A stretch of DNA of 64,000 nt from Neorhizobium populisoli (GCF_019430945.1 NZ_JAHYCB010000016.1:1-64000), one strand, 5' to 3'. Shown: positions 15,045-24,081, numbered from the stretch's first letter. Numbers and translations: made by a program. The notes: generated by a model not told the origin, from the letters alone.

Positions 15045-15347
15045 TCAGAAATACTTGTCCGCCGGATCGCCGCTCTCCGCTTTTTGTTCGACGGCGAAAC
15101 GCGATGACGCCGGCGTTCCACCCATCGATCCGAGGCACCGCAACAGCAAGGTTTGGCCCGGTACGCCAAGCTCGCCTGATGCGTGACGTCCCTGAAGGAT
15201 GCTCGCGCCGCGGACTGTAATACGGCGCGGCGGCTGCCATTCGATTTCAGTTGCGGATAGAACGCACGGCGTGTCGCGCCGGTCAAACACAGGCGTTTCT
15301 TCTAATTCCAAGGCCATCACTCCTGGATTGGTAGATCTGCGGGCCAT
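15045..15347 (-). CDS. 100-residue hypothetical protein, intact member of the duplicated pair
   Basis: The start at ATG 15347 has GAGG five bases upstream; an internal ATG at 15317 is also possible. The N-terminal half (MALELEETPVFDRRDTPCVL) is variable. The C-terminal half carries GELGVPGQTLLLRCLGSMGG and ends ESGDPADKYF, which is repeated in the truncated copy at 14382-14576. No transmembrane segment or known domain is seen. Confidence 0.55.
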   Translation of the reverse strand: MARRSTNPGVMALELEETPVFDRRDTPCVLSATEIEWQPPRRITVRGASILQGRHASGELGVPGQTLLLRCLGSMGGTPASSRFAVEQKAESGDPADKYF

Positions 15348-15609
15348 TCGGCCTCATCGTTAGCGAGCTCACGGAGAGCAAATCTATCTAATGTTGGCGC
15401 GGCAAACGGCGTAGTGCGACTACGAAAAATATTGCTGGCGTTCACATCGGAGTGGGTCAAACGGCCGCAGTTCGGATTTCGAATTTTGCGGACGGGAAAA
15501 ATTGCCTAGGCCGCCGGTTCAGCGGCAAACGGGCCGAGCGATCGCTTACACCCTCCCGTTCTTGCTTCCGCCGAGCCGCGCCCTATGTCCTCATCAGGAG
15601 GAAACGACA

Positions 15610-15831
15610 ATGAATGATAAAATTTGGGATCAACCTGTCAGAGTAGGCGACGCTTTGATCTTCTCGCCGATCGATGCGCACCGCTTCCTGCAATCACAAT
15701 GGCCGGACCGCAAGGACATGGCTTTCGCCGACGCTGAATCAGCCATTCGAGCGGCGCTCGACGGTCGCGTCACGGTTGATGAAGCACGTGTGAAGTTCGA
15801 GAAGGCGTTGAAGTCAGCCCATCTCAACTGA
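15610..15831 (+). CDS. DUF982 domain-containing protein
   Basis: This 73-residue product starts at ATG 15610 behind AGGAGGAAACGACA. It shows the DUF982 pattern: PVRVGDALIFSPIDAHRFLQ, W at about 30, then DAESAIRAALDGRVTVDEAR and a C-terminal F-x-x-A-L. DUF982 proteins are numerous in Rhizobiaceae and their function is unknown. A longer upstream frame has no ribosome site. Confidence 0.85.
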   Translation: MNDKIWDQPVRVGDALIFSPIDAHRFLQSQWPDRKDMAFADAESAIRAALDGRVTVDEARVKFEKALKSAHLN

Positions 15832-15957
15832 GCCAAAAAACCCAATGATTTCTCGCGCTCGTGCGCTTGTGCGCGCGTGTGTCAGGATTTTTTGTAACCG
15901 CCCGGAACTTCGTCCTCTGCTCAGCGTTCACGCGCGAGAATTTTCAGGGGGCTGAAG

Positions 15958-16095
15958 ATGAAGCTAATTCTTCTACTAACTGCCATGGGTTTTTTTGCGG
16001 CGGCAATCGCCGCGACTGTCACACTGCCAGGAGGCTACAAGCCGAAGCCGTTTAGTTTTGCGGCTGACATCGGATCGGTCGAGACCGCGAGCTGA
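15958..16095 (+). CDS. 45-residue membrane or exported protein
   Basis: ATG 15958 follows CAGGGGG. Residues 1-22 (MKLILLLTAMGFFAAAIAAT) form a signal-peptide-like or membrane helix, followed by a short polar part (PGGYKPKPFSFAADIGSVE). It may be exported or anchored. Family unknown. Confidence 0.5.
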   Translation: MKLILLLTAMGFFAAAIAATVTLPGGYKPKPFSFAADIGSVETAS

Positions 16096-16239
16096 GGCAA
16101 AAATCTGTAATTGCGTTTGCGCTGTAGGATGCCGCCGGTCTGCGGTTGAGCGATGGGGGACCGTGAGGCGCCCCTGGGGCAGGGACTGCTATCACTCTGT
16201 GGATTGTTTCACACCCATAGGTGCCGACAGAGATACGTG

Positions 16240-17880
16240 ATGCTACCTTGAATTACTGAGGAGTATCGGCACAGAATTCGTCGATCCTGCGATCATTGCG
16301 CGTCTTGATGGTTTCATGCAGTCGACAACAGGCAAGGCTTTGCAGCAGACGATCGATGACATGACCAAGAATACTGCTGTGGCGCCTTCGCCCGCCAGCC
16401 TTGAACGCTGGACGAAGGATATGGCTGATCGGCGCAATTTTGTTGGTCAGCTGCTGTTAGATACGGCGACCAAGGTTCACGCCGAAGCCAAATCGAAGTT
16501 TGAAGACGCCCGGTTTATTCTAGCCAAGATGATCGGCGGGCTCGCCATTTTCGTCGTCGCTGCAATCGCTCTGTCGGTTTCTATTGCAGGCTTCCTCTCG
16601 CGTTCGATCCGTCGCATTGGCGAACGGATGTCGAGCCTTGCTGCCGGCAATACGGATGAGGTTATCCCCTTTGCCAATCGCAGGGACGGTATAGGTGACA
16701 TGGCTCGCTCGGTTGAGGTGTTCTGCAAGTCTGCTATCCATAACCGCGATCTTGAGACTGAAGCGGACGCTACCCGACGTCGTTCGGAAACCGAGCGTGC
16801 CGAACTGCAGCAGCAGACAGAAGCAGAAGCGGAAGCCCGTCTGACACAGGCAACCGGCGCACTTGCCACGAACCTTCGAAGCGCTGGCGCCGCAATTCGA
16901 AGGCCTGCGTCACGACTTCAATACGTCGGTCCGCCAGTTGCGTGATGCACTGCTCAGCGTCGGCAACTCGGTCGCCACCGTCAACAGCGGCTCGAAGGAG
17001 ATTTCCGACGCGTCTGACAACCTGTCGAAGCGCACCGAGCAGCAGGCTGCCTCGCTCGAGCAAACTGCCGCGGCACTGGAGGAGATCACTTCCAACGTCG
17101 TCTCGACGTCGAAGCGCACCGCCGAAGCCCGCGATGTGGTGCGGGATTCCCGCATCCGCGCCGACCAGTCCGGCCTGGTGGTCCGCAATGCGGTCGCAGC
17201 CATGGAGCGGATCGAGAAGTCGTCGCAGCAGATCGGCCAGATCATCGGTGTCATCGACGAGATCGCCTTCCAGACCAACCTTCTGGCGCTGAATGCCGGC
17301 GTCGAGGCGGCTCGCGCCGGTGAGGCCGGCAAGGGGTTTGCTGTCGTCGCTCAGGAAGTCCGTGAACTGGCACAGCGTTCGGCAAATGCCGCCAAGGAGA
17401 TCAAGGGCCTGATCTCGAACTCGGCCGTGGCCGTGTCCGAAGGCGTCAAGCTGGTCAGCGATACGGGCGAGGGGCTTGCAGCCATCGAGAAGCTGGTTCA
17501 GACGGTGACCTCGCATATGGACGCGATCGCGACCGCCGCTCAGGAACAGTCGGTCGGTCTTGCGCAGGTCAATACCGCAAGTCAACCATATGGACCAGTC
17601 GACCCAGCAGAATGCCGCAATGGTTGAGGAGATGAATGCTGCGGGTGCCGGCCTGGCGCACGAAAGCACCAAGCTCAGCGATCTGCTTTCGCAGTTCCGG
17701 CTTGGGGGCGCTGCCGCTTCAAGCCAGTTGCGCGAGACCGCGAACCGCATGCGTGCTCCGGTTTCGCCTGCACGTCCCGTCGCCCCAGCGCCGAGCCGTC
17801 AGGCTACCCGTGCGCCGGTTTCTTATGGTAATGCCGCAGTCGCTCAAGGCACCGACGACTGGCAGGAATTCTTAGCTTCG
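16240..17880 (+). pseudogene. methyl-accepting chemotaxis protein, broken by truncation and two frameshifts
   Basis: The remnant begins inside the ligand-binding region (SIGTEFVDPAIIARLDGF) with no N-terminal helix. It then has a transmembrane segment (IGGLAIFVVAAIALSVSIAG), a HAMP-like region and the signalling domain. The first frameshift is near 16870-16890. The hairpin tip (IDEIAFQTNLLALNAGVEAA) is intact in the second frame. A second shift near 17580 is caused by one extra A (GCAAGTC where GCAGTC is expected), after which NHMDQSTQQNAAMVEEMNAA continues. The C terminus fades after DDWQEF. An intact receptor would have about 600 or more residues; this locus cannot make one. Confidence 0.85.
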
Positions 17881-18555
17881 ACTGAGATTGATAGCGGCGG
17901 ATCGCTTTACGACCCAAAGAAGGCTGTCTGCCGCCGTCGGCGAAATCGACCCTGTTTCGGTCCATCGATTAGATCCGGCCGATCGTTCAGCTCGAATGAG
18001 AGTTGACCTCTATCTGGCATGTCCAATCGTGGTTATCGAGGCAATTGCCGCGTTTGACGGCTTCTTGAACCGCATAACCGGTGTCCATATGTGGCGAGAT
18101 CCAATCTGGCAGCAAGGCAATTGCAGGAGCTTCCTCCTCAAAGACACAACACTGGTGGGCTCATCCGCAATCATCGAACGAAAGGTCGCTTTGCAAGGTA
18201 TGAAGGCGTCACGCGAACGTCACAAAATGGCTGGCGCCAACGGTGAGAGCGTCACGGAATGGGAAACACGAGACCCAACTCGAGCAAAACTCGGTCTGGT
18301 CCTTGTAAGCCTGGAGAATAGCCAAAGTGTGTGGGGCGTCCTGAAGCCTGCAATTCTAGGAACTGGGGGTGCCGGACCTCAGGCCGCCAAGAGATAGGTA
18401 GAATGAACTTTGATATTCGTCAATTTCGAACAGAAGCGGTTCGAGTTTGAGATTTGGATCGCACATCCCAAATTAACCTTGAAGCATAACCTTAATTAGT
18501 GAATTCTATTGAAAGGTCGTGCGTTTCGCGTTTTTTTCAAGGTGCGGAGGCTGTC
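17881..18555. other. stretch without a convincing gene
   Basis: A 169-residue plus-strand frame (17888-18397) is open but has no recognisable domain, mixed amino-acid use and no clear ribosome site. I treat it as chance or decayed sequence following the broken receptor. The last 60 bases are AT-rich and probably hold the promoter of the tiny gene at 18556. Confidence 0.35.
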
Positions 18556-18654
18556 ATGGATATCAAACTGTTTCTCATCGGGTCGGCACTTCTCACAATC
18601 GCTTGGATAGGGGGCGTAGCTATGGTGTTCTGGTCTTTCTGGCCGGTCCTATAG
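18556..18654 (+). CDS. 32-residue membrane protein (MDIKLFLIGSAL type)
   Basis: ATG 18556 follows GCGGAGG with 6-base spacing. The product is a single hydrophobic helix ending in an aromatic-rich tail (MVFWSFWPVL). Its first 12 residues match the minus-strand protein at 1661-1849 with one conservative change, so this is a small family with at least two copies in the window. An AT-rich promoter-like stretch lies upstream. Function unknown. Confidence 0.6.
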   Translation: MDIKLFLIGSALLTIAWIGGVAMVFWSFWPVL

Positions 18655-19192
18655 TGAAGCGTACAGTTTTGAAGTGTGGCTTGGCGAAAAGTTGCAGGCG
18701 CCTTCCGATCGTCTGGTTCGTCGCATCGCAAAATAGACGACAGTGGCTTTCGGGCCGAGCCGGACGCGCTTGCTCTATTCTTGATCGTCGATCGAACCCG
18801 AACACGACGGTGGTAAAACCGGCGAAGGAACGCCAAGCGTCATCGGAGGCGAAACGCCTTGCAGGCGGTCACAATTCTCCGCGTGCAACCGCATAAATGT
18901 GCCAACGTCCAGAGCCAACCCTGATCTCCGCGATCTCAATGAATGAAATCAAAAAAGCGATCAGCGCTTCCCGGATGAAACGTCTTGTCGCCATCAAACG
19001 TAGATAGGATGCAACGGGGAACTTTCAGCCCGATCGTGGCTCGCCGTTGGCTATGCGGTTCTATCGATTACGCAAGGTTATCAGATATATGCAGGACAGC
19101 GCACATCGACGCGTTCGGATCGCCAGGGATTTTGACAGGGCAGCAATGGCGTTTTCACATTCACTTCCCTCGTTCCTGATCAACTGGTCGCC
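18655..19192. other. stretch without a convincing gene
   Basis: Short open frames exist in all phases, but none has both a ribosome site and protein-like composition. I see no repeat or hairpin with a T-run here. Confidence 0.3.
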
Positions 19193-19501
19193 ATGCACGC
19201 ACAAAATTATCAAATCATCTCGCCGCGTCCTATCAGCGATGAAAACGCCTTTCGAGACGTGTCCGTCAGTTGCTGCTACGCAGAAGGCCTCACTCGCTGA
19301 AGGCCATATATCTGTATCGAGAATGCGGACAGCCGGATTCGTCTATCGGTTAGTCGCGGAGAAACACGAGCGTTCCGTGCCTATGTCAAAGTACATAGCC
19401 AGCGTTTTTGTATTACGTTATTAGTATCTGATGACGGCTGGAAGCTTGAGGGCCGACGGTTATGTTCAGCTAATACCGCCCCACATTCAGGAGGCGCGTG
19501 A
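19193..19501 (+). pseudogene. hypothetical gene with one internal TGA, coupled to the next ORF
   Basis: From ATG 19193 one frame runs 103 codons to TGA 19499-19501, with a single in-frame TGA at 19298-19300. Both parts look protein-like (MHAQNYQIISPRPISDENAF; then RAFRAYVKVHSQRF and ITLLVSDDGWKLEGRRLC). The final stop overlaps the next start (TGATG), the usual sign of translational coupling. It may be a gene recently inactivated by a nonsense change. No selenocysteine element is claimed. Confidence 0.4.
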
Positions 19502-19746
19502 TGAAACGCTCATGTGTAGACGTAATCCCTCGCAACGGCCAATACATTGTGCGGATCATTGAGAACGGTGAGACGAAGGATCACACGTTTGATTTTGAGC
19601 TACACGCGCAGGCATTCGCCGATGGCCAGCATTTCCGCCTATTAGCGCTGGAAGCCCAACCGATGGTGGATGCCGCTGAATTTGAGCGTAAGCCCGATGC
19701 CTCGCCGCTTTCGCACGATCGTAGTCGAGGTCCAGCCGTTCGATAA
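19501..19746 (+). CDS. 81-residue hypothetical protein
   Basis: The ATG at 19501 has GGAGG at good distance and overlaps the stop of the preceding frame. The product (CVDVIPRNGQYIVRIIENGE ... HTFDFELHAQAFADGQHFRL) is soluble. The front part has an alternating pattern like a small beta-sheet, and the middle resembles DUF-type rhizobial regulators of unknown role. No family name can be supported. Confidence 0.55.
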   Translation: MKRSCVDVIPRNGQYIVRIIENGETKDHTFDFELHAQAFADGQHFRLLALEAQPMVDAAEFERKPDASPLSHDRSRGPAVR

Positions 19747-19782
19747 CAACTAAGCTCGTCTGAGAACTGCTTGGGCTGCGGC

Positions 19783-20019
19783 TCACGACTGGTCGGTCGT
19801 ATCTTGCACGGTCAAATTACCCTTGTATACGCTGCGACCTGCAACATCTCGAACGTTGACGCGGATCCGTCGTTCGCCATCACGCGGCAGTTCGTCCTTG
19901 GCAAGATCAACAAGGAACCTGCCAGCTTCTTCGATGACTTTATCAGAAGAGATTTCAATGCCGGTATCGTCGCTATGGCTGTCTGGTCCATTGTCGATAT
20001 CAAAGAAAAATCTAGGCAT
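19783..20019 (-). CDS. DUF6894 family protein
   Basis: This 78-residue product begins MPRFFFDIDNGPDSHSDDTG and contains DELPRDGERRIRVNVRD and a final VYKGNLTV, the pattern of DUF6894 proteins common in Rhizobiales. It is predicted to be soluble. Function is unknown. The ribosome site is weak (GTGGTG). Confidence 0.75.
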   Translation of the reverse strand: MPRFFFDIDNGPDSHSDDTGIEISSDKVIEEAGRFLVDLAKDELPRDGERRIRVNVRDVAGRSVYKGNLTVQDTTDQS

Positions 20020-20054
20020 TTACGCACCACACTCGTTTGATGTGATCAAAGCAT

Positions 20055-20274
20055 TTATACCGGGCTTTGGTTCCGAGGATTTCGCAATGGCGTCGCGGCC
20101 GCCGGCCCATGGTCGATATCATTTTCCTTCGCTAGGTCGGTGAGTTCTGCTTCCAGTTGCCGACCGTAACCGTTTGCTAGCCGATATTCGCATACGCGCA
20201 CGCTTTGTGCTGTACCTCGGAATCTCCACCTGGCTTTGGGCGAATCCTCTTCGGTAACATACCAGCTTCGTCAT
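20055..20274 (-). pseudogene. frameshifted hypothetical gene (about 73 residues if repaired)
   Basis: The minus strand reads clearly as protein in one frame (WYVTEEDSPKARWRFRGTAQ, then SVRVCEYRLANGYGRQLEAE and LTDLAKEND) but this frame has no start. An ATG with MTK lies just upstream in a frame shifted by one base. Removing one C near 20265 would join them as MTKWYVTEED. The family is unknown; the break may be real or an assembly error. Confidence 0.45.
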
Positions 20275-20611
20275 CCATGGAACGACAGCCTCAGACGGCT
20301 CAGTGAGCCCGGTTTTGCCGCCATGCACCTGATGGAGTGTATTGTCCACGAGGTCAGCTTCCTATTCTTCAGGATCGGCTTTCGCGTAAAGGTAGCGATT
20401 AGCAGTCACGCGAGGAGGCGCAACTGGTGACATCAGGTGTTGGGCGGTTGCACAGGAGCTTACATCTTAGGCCCGGCAACCTTGCTTGACATGTTGTCTA
20501 TGTCTTGTTCCTTTTACGACGGCCTGCCGCCAAAGGGGCGGCATAAGCCGAGCTATCGACCCCACTCCATGCCTTTTGGGCGTCTTGTCGCTCACGATGT
20601 TTACTACGAGC

Positions 20612-20737
20612 TTATGGTTGAATTGAAATTGACGAGGTGTGTTCTCGCGACGTCGCATGCTGGGAGGACAACTCGCGAGCGGCAAAAGCGATCACAAGCA
20701 GGCTGGCCGCTACGACAATGACCGTCCTGATGCCCAT
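20612..20737 (-). CDS. 41-residue membrane protein directly behind a terminator
   Basis: ATG 20737 follows GGCGGAGGAG. The product (MGIRTVIVVAASLLVIAFAA, then RELSSQHATSREHTS) has one N-terminal membrane helix and a polar tail. The ribosome site begins only about 5 bases after the T-run of the upstream terminator. Expression therefore depends on read-through or on a promoter inside that gene. Confidence 0.5.
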   Translation of the reverse strand: MGIRTVIVVAASLLVIAFAARELSSQHATSREHTSSISIQP

Positions 20738-20751
20738 CTCCTCCGCCTTAC

Positions 20752-20779
20752 AAAAAAAAGAGCCCGGCGATGCCAGGCT
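20752..20779 (-). terminator. intrinsic terminator of the secreted Gly/Ser-rich protein gene
   Basis: On the minus strand an AGCCTGGC / GCCGGGCT stem with a short loop is followed by a run of eight T residues (20759-20752). It lies 25 bases after the stop of the gene at 20805-21161. Confidence 0.8.
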
Positions 20780-20804
20780 CCTACGCTCATTCAATGCCCA
20801 AGCT

Positions 20805-21161
20805 TTACTTGCCACAAGCCGGGTTGGTTGAAGTCGTGTCGTTAGCAGGAGCGCCCTGCACGCCTGCGCCCGGAGTGCCAGGTGCGCAGTTCGGGTTCGA
20901 GCCGGATGCCGAGCTACCCGAAACGCCACCAGAGCCCATCGTGCCCGAGTTGCCCATCGTACCGCCGGTGGTGCTGCCGGTCGTGGTTTTGTCAGCCGGA
21001 GCTCCCGTCGTGGCCTGTGTATCGGTTTTCGGGGCAGACGTGCCGGGCGAAATCGTCGCCGCACCGGATCCGCCGCCCTGGTTGGAGTTGCCGCTCTGGG
21101 CAAATGCCGACGTAGCCATACCGATCGAAAGTGCCGTTACTGCAAGAATCTTGAAAGACAT
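20805..21161 (-). CDS. secreted low-complexity Gly/Ser/Thr-rich protein
   Basis: This 118-residue product has a signal peptide (MSFKILAVTALSIGMATSAF, cleavage after AFAQ). The mature part is almost entirely Gly, Ser, Thr and Ala, with two C-terminal Cys residues (NPNCAPG and NPACGK) that could form one disulfide. The start at ATG 21161 follows GTGAGGAACAC; the longer frame to 21278 lacks a ribosome site. A sigma-EcfG-like promoter lies about 45-65 bases upstream and a clear terminator follows. Such small periplasmic proteins are common in rhizobia and of unknown role. Confidence 0.75.
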   Translation of the reverse strand: MSFKILAVTALSIGMATSAFAQSGNSNQGGGSGAATISPGTSAPKTDTQATTGAPADKTTTGSTTGGTMGNSGTMGSGGVSGSSASGSNPNCAPGTPGAGVQGAPANDTTSTNPACGK

Positions 21162-21202
21162 GTGTTCCTCACCATTAGGTTTATAAACCCTACATCCACC
21201 AA

Positions 21203-21227
21203 ACCCGCCGGACTGCACTTCGTTCCA
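21203..21227 (-). promoter_or_regulatory. possible EcfG (RpoE2) stress promoter
   Basis: On the minus strand GGAAC and GGTT are separated by 16 bases, close to the alphaproteobacterial general-stress consensus GGAAC-N16/17-CGTT. It is at a sensible distance upstream of the start at 21161. One mismatch in the -10 part keeps confidence low. Confidence 0.4.
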
Positions 21228-21323
21228 GGGAACAGCAGTTGAAGTTGAGGGTTTTGCAGCGGGGCAGGAGGAAAACACTTGCCCCTCTCACCGGGAAGGG
21301 CTCGCTTCGGCGAGCCCTTCTTT
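21228..21323 (+). ncRNA. candidate small RNA ending in a strong terminator
   Basis: A hairpin with GGGGCA / TGCCCC arms (about 21270-21285) is followed by a perfect 10-bp stem AAGGGCTCGC / GCGAGCCCTT with a TTCG loop (21296-21319) and CTTT. No plus-strand ORF ends here, so the terminator needs another source; a short non-coding transcript would fit. The first loop contains GGAGG. The 5' end is a guess. Confidence 0.35.
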
Positions 21324-21674
21324 GAACCACCGCGATACGTGGTCCGAATGAGCAAATTCTTCTCACCCGTTGACGATATGCCGCCTGGTCTGCGTATCCT
21401 TCATGGTGCTGCCAATCGCGGCTCAACGCGGATCGATAATACATTATGACCATCCACGCAGTAATATATGCACTGTTGAGGCGGCCCTTAACGTGCGGTA
21501 TTGGCGGGCTCAAGGTCCGACATGAAAACAGCGCCGAAGACGTCAACAGAGAAGCCGGGACCCTAAGCCAATCAATATAGGACCTGATACTGATATTGGG
21601 GGTGTGATGGCCTTGACGGCGCGGGTCGTTGCGGTCGATGACGTCAACTCGCGCGAAATTGAGAGCAGTCCCCC
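21324..21674. other. stretch without a convincing gene
   Basis: No ORF with ribosome site, repeat or terminator is seen in these 350 bases. The last 40 bases before 21675 contain the GAGAG ribosome site of the next gene. Confidence 0.3.
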
Positions 21675-22046
21675 ATGCCCTATTACCTGGTTACTCAGAC
21701 GTCGCTGGTGGAAGGCGAGGATGAGGTCAGGGCAGCTCAGAAGGTTCTGGCGAAGTTGCAGTCGGAAGGCTCGACCGAATTTACCGTGAAGTTCGATGCA
21801 GAGAACATCCGGCGAGTGAGGGTCGCCAACCATTTAGCCTCAGAGCTAAACCAGCAAATTCCGTATAGCCCAACCCAATTCGTGGAGGCGCTCCCGGAAA
21901 AGATCACGCATGGCGCGCCGGTTTTAACCCAAGGTGAAATGCGCGACCCCACGCAGTCGAACCTATCCGCTAAAGGCATCGTGTTTGGACTGAGCCTATT
22001 TGGCGCTGGCCTAATCACGGGGCTGGTTGCAGACTTTCTCAATTAA
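21675..22046 (+). CDS. 123-residue hypothetical protein with C-terminal membrane anchor
   Basis: The product starts MPYYLVTQTSLVEGEDEVRA, has a soluble alpha/beta-like front of about 95 residues, and ends in a hydrophobic helix (GIVFGLSLFGAGLITGLVAD). It is therefore probably tail-anchored in the inner membrane. The frame is clean. Family not recognised. Confidence 0.65.
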   Translation: MPYYLVTQTSLVEGEDEVRAAQKVLAKLQSEGSTEFTVKFDAENIRRVRVANHLASELNQQIPYSPTQFVEALPEKITHGAPVLTQGEMRDPTQSNLSAKGIVFGLSLFGAGLITGLVADFLN

Positions 22047-22206
22047 AACCGCTCGTTATGGGATCGCTGCGTAGTGTCTCTTGTGGAGTAGCCACCGCTT
22101 TCGGTGCCTGCTGTTGACCGTTTTGAGTCGGTACTATTCACTGGCATCGCGTTTTCCATGCTTACAGGGCCCCGTGACGCTCAGTACTTCTTCAAGCTTC
22201 GCGGAT

Positions 22207-24081
22207 TCACACCGCAATCGACGCCTGTTGGGCGACATGCACGCCGCTCACAACCCGATTGCGACCATGCTTCTTTGCCCGATAGAGCGCCATATCCGCG
22301 GCGCCAAAGAATTGTTGGGAATTAAGGGGAGAGGTGGCTGTCACGTCCAGCGTTGCAGCCCCAATGCTGACAGTCACGAATTCAGGGGAGTTCCCGGCAT
22401 GAGGAATGGCAAGCAACCGGATCATTTTCCGGATTTTCTCCGCAACCGCCACCGCGCCTTGCTCATCCGTGTCCGCAAGGAGAACAGCCATTTCTTCCCC
22501 ACCGTAGCGGCAAGAAAGGTCAGTCGGTCGCTGGACACATCTTCGGATGACCGCCGAGAGTTGGCGCAAACACTCGTCGCCGGCTGCGTGACCATAAGTG
22601 TCGTTGTAAGCTTTGAAATGATCGGCGTCGATCATCAACAGCGACAGCGGCGCGCGGCTTCGGCGCGCTCGCTGCACCATTTCCTCGAAGCGGATGTTGA
22701 ACGTCCGGCGGTTTGCAAGCTTCGTTAATTCGTCTGTACTGGCCAGAGCGTTTAGTTCATCTTCGATTGCTTTCTGGCGCGTTATATCGCGGCTGATCGC
22801 CACGGCACGTGATGGCGCGTTTCTGGTCGATGGAAGCTTATTGAGGACCGTCTCAAGCCAGACTTCCTCGCCAGTCGGTTTCGTATGCTTGAGCACGAAT
22901 TTTTCATGCCGCGAACCGGCCTTTATCCGATCCGTCACATCTCGGACGATGATCTCGGCCTCTGCATCAAGCCCTGCAAACACGCTTTTTCCCACAAGCC
23001 TGTGCGGCTCGATACCTAGTATGTCCGCAGATGACGGCGAAACATATTCGCGAATGCCATTTTGATCAAAACGAGCAATCACGTCGCTCGAGGATTCAGC
23101 CAATAGCCGGAATTCTGCCTCACTTGAGGCCAGCATCGCCTCGCTCTTCTCCCGCATGGCCGAAACATGTCGCCAGACACCAATCGCCACAAAGACGGCA
23201 AGCATCAGCAATGCCGTGTAGGTCCACCGAATGCGCGCAGTTTGGAGCCACTGGGCAAGGACTTGGCTTTCGGAGGCCGCAGCAAGCACGACGATCCCCG
23301 ACCTCGCACTTTGCGTGTAAGCACCAATTCGCCATGTTCCGTCGAGCGGTGATTGGTACCGGTACGCGCCTCCGGGTGCCGCTTTGAGATAATGCGAGAA
23401 CAGTTCCGTTGGGGAGATGTTTGCCCCCATCAGCGTCTCTTCCATCGGCCCGCGGGCTAAGATGATCCCGTCACCCCGGGCGATCAGAAAAGAGCCTTCG
23501 CTACCGACATTAAAGCGCCTGAAGAAATCGATGAAGTGACCGACTCGGACCGTGGAAACGACAGCCCCGCCGAAAACTCCGCCAGCCAACACGACTTTTT
23601 GCGTAACAGGGATCACCCACTCGTTTGAAAGACGGCTGACGATTGGCTTACCCACGACCGGCAACGGGAAAAGGCTTTTCTGATGGAATCTGAAATATTC
23701 CCTTTCCGAAAGGTCGATTGAGCCGGGTTGAAGCTGATCGGTAGACGCGATCAGTGCTCCTTCGGCGTCAATATAGGAGAGCGTGTCGAGTGTGGGGGAT
23801 GCCTTCATTTGCTGCGTGATCAGTAACTTGATCTTCGACGGCATGTTAGGCACGCCTTGCTCATCCTTGATCTCTGCAATCATGCTCGACAAAGGCAGGC
23901 GAGACATTTCGATGAGATCGTCGGTGTGTTGGGCGATCGATTCTGCGGTCTGGCGCAGGGAGGCCTTCACCCGACTGACTTCGGTCGTCCAGTTGGAATA
24001 TTCGGCCCATCCAAGCAGGGCAGCAAAGCCGCAGCATCCCGTGATAACAGCTCCTGCTAGCAATGTGGCTCTTGATATCAC
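22207..24081 (-). CDS. diguanylate cyclase with extracytoplasmic Cache-type sensor and PAS domain
   Basis: The order is: N-terminal helix (about residues 5-25); a periplasmic dCache-like region with DLSEREYFRFHQ; a second membrane helix near residues 285-305 (WTYTALLMLAVFVAIGVW); a PAS domain (about 325-440, FRLLAESSSDVIARFDQNGI); and a GGDEF domain (about 450-610). The active-site loop reads GGEEM where GGDEF/GGEEF is usual; the two acidic residues needed for metal are kept. The TDELTKLANRR and MIDADHFKAYND segments are intact. The predicted reaction is 2 GTP to c-di-GMP in response to a small ligand. The GTG start follows GAGGAG. It is divergent from another c-di-GMP enzyme. Confidence 0.9.
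   Translation of the reverse strand: MISRATLLAGAVITGCCGFAALLGWAEYSNWTTEVSRVKASLRQTAESIAQHTDDLIEMSRLPLSSMIAEIKDEQGVPNMPSKIKLLITQQMKASPTLDTLSYIDAEGALIASTDQLQPGSIDLSEREYFRFHQKSLFPLPVVGKPIVSRLSNEWVIPVTQKVVLAGGVFGGAVVSTVRVGHFIDFFRRFNVGSEGSFLIARGDGIILARGPMEETLMGANISPTELFSHYLKAAPGGAYRYQSPLDGTWRIGAYTQSARSGIVVLAAASESQVLAQWLQTARIRWTYTALLMLAVFVAIGVWRHVSAMREKSEAMLASSEAEFRLLAESSSDVIARFDQNGIREYVSPSSADILGIEPHRLVGKSVFAGLDAEAEIIVRDVTDRIKAGSRHEKFVLKHTKPTGEEVWLETVLNKLPSTRNAPSRAVAISRDITRQKAIEDELNALASTDELTKLANRRTFNIRFEEMVQRARRSRAPLSLLMIDADHFKAYNDTYGHAAGDECLRQLSAVIRRCVQRPTDLSCRYGGEEMAVLLADTDEQGAVAVAEKIRKMIRLLAIPHAGNSPEFVTVSIGAATLDVTATSPLNSQQFFGAADMALYRAKKHGRNRVVSGVHVAQQASIAV

Noticed and set aside
14477..15220. 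Plus-strand 247-residue open frame
   Set aside because: Arg-rich shadow of the minus-strand duplicated genes and of the two tiny membrane proteins in another phase; no ribosome site.
17888..18397. 169-residue plus-strand frame after the broken receptor
   Set aside because: No recognisable motif, no ribosome site, overlaps the pseudogene tail; kept only as an uncertain stretch.
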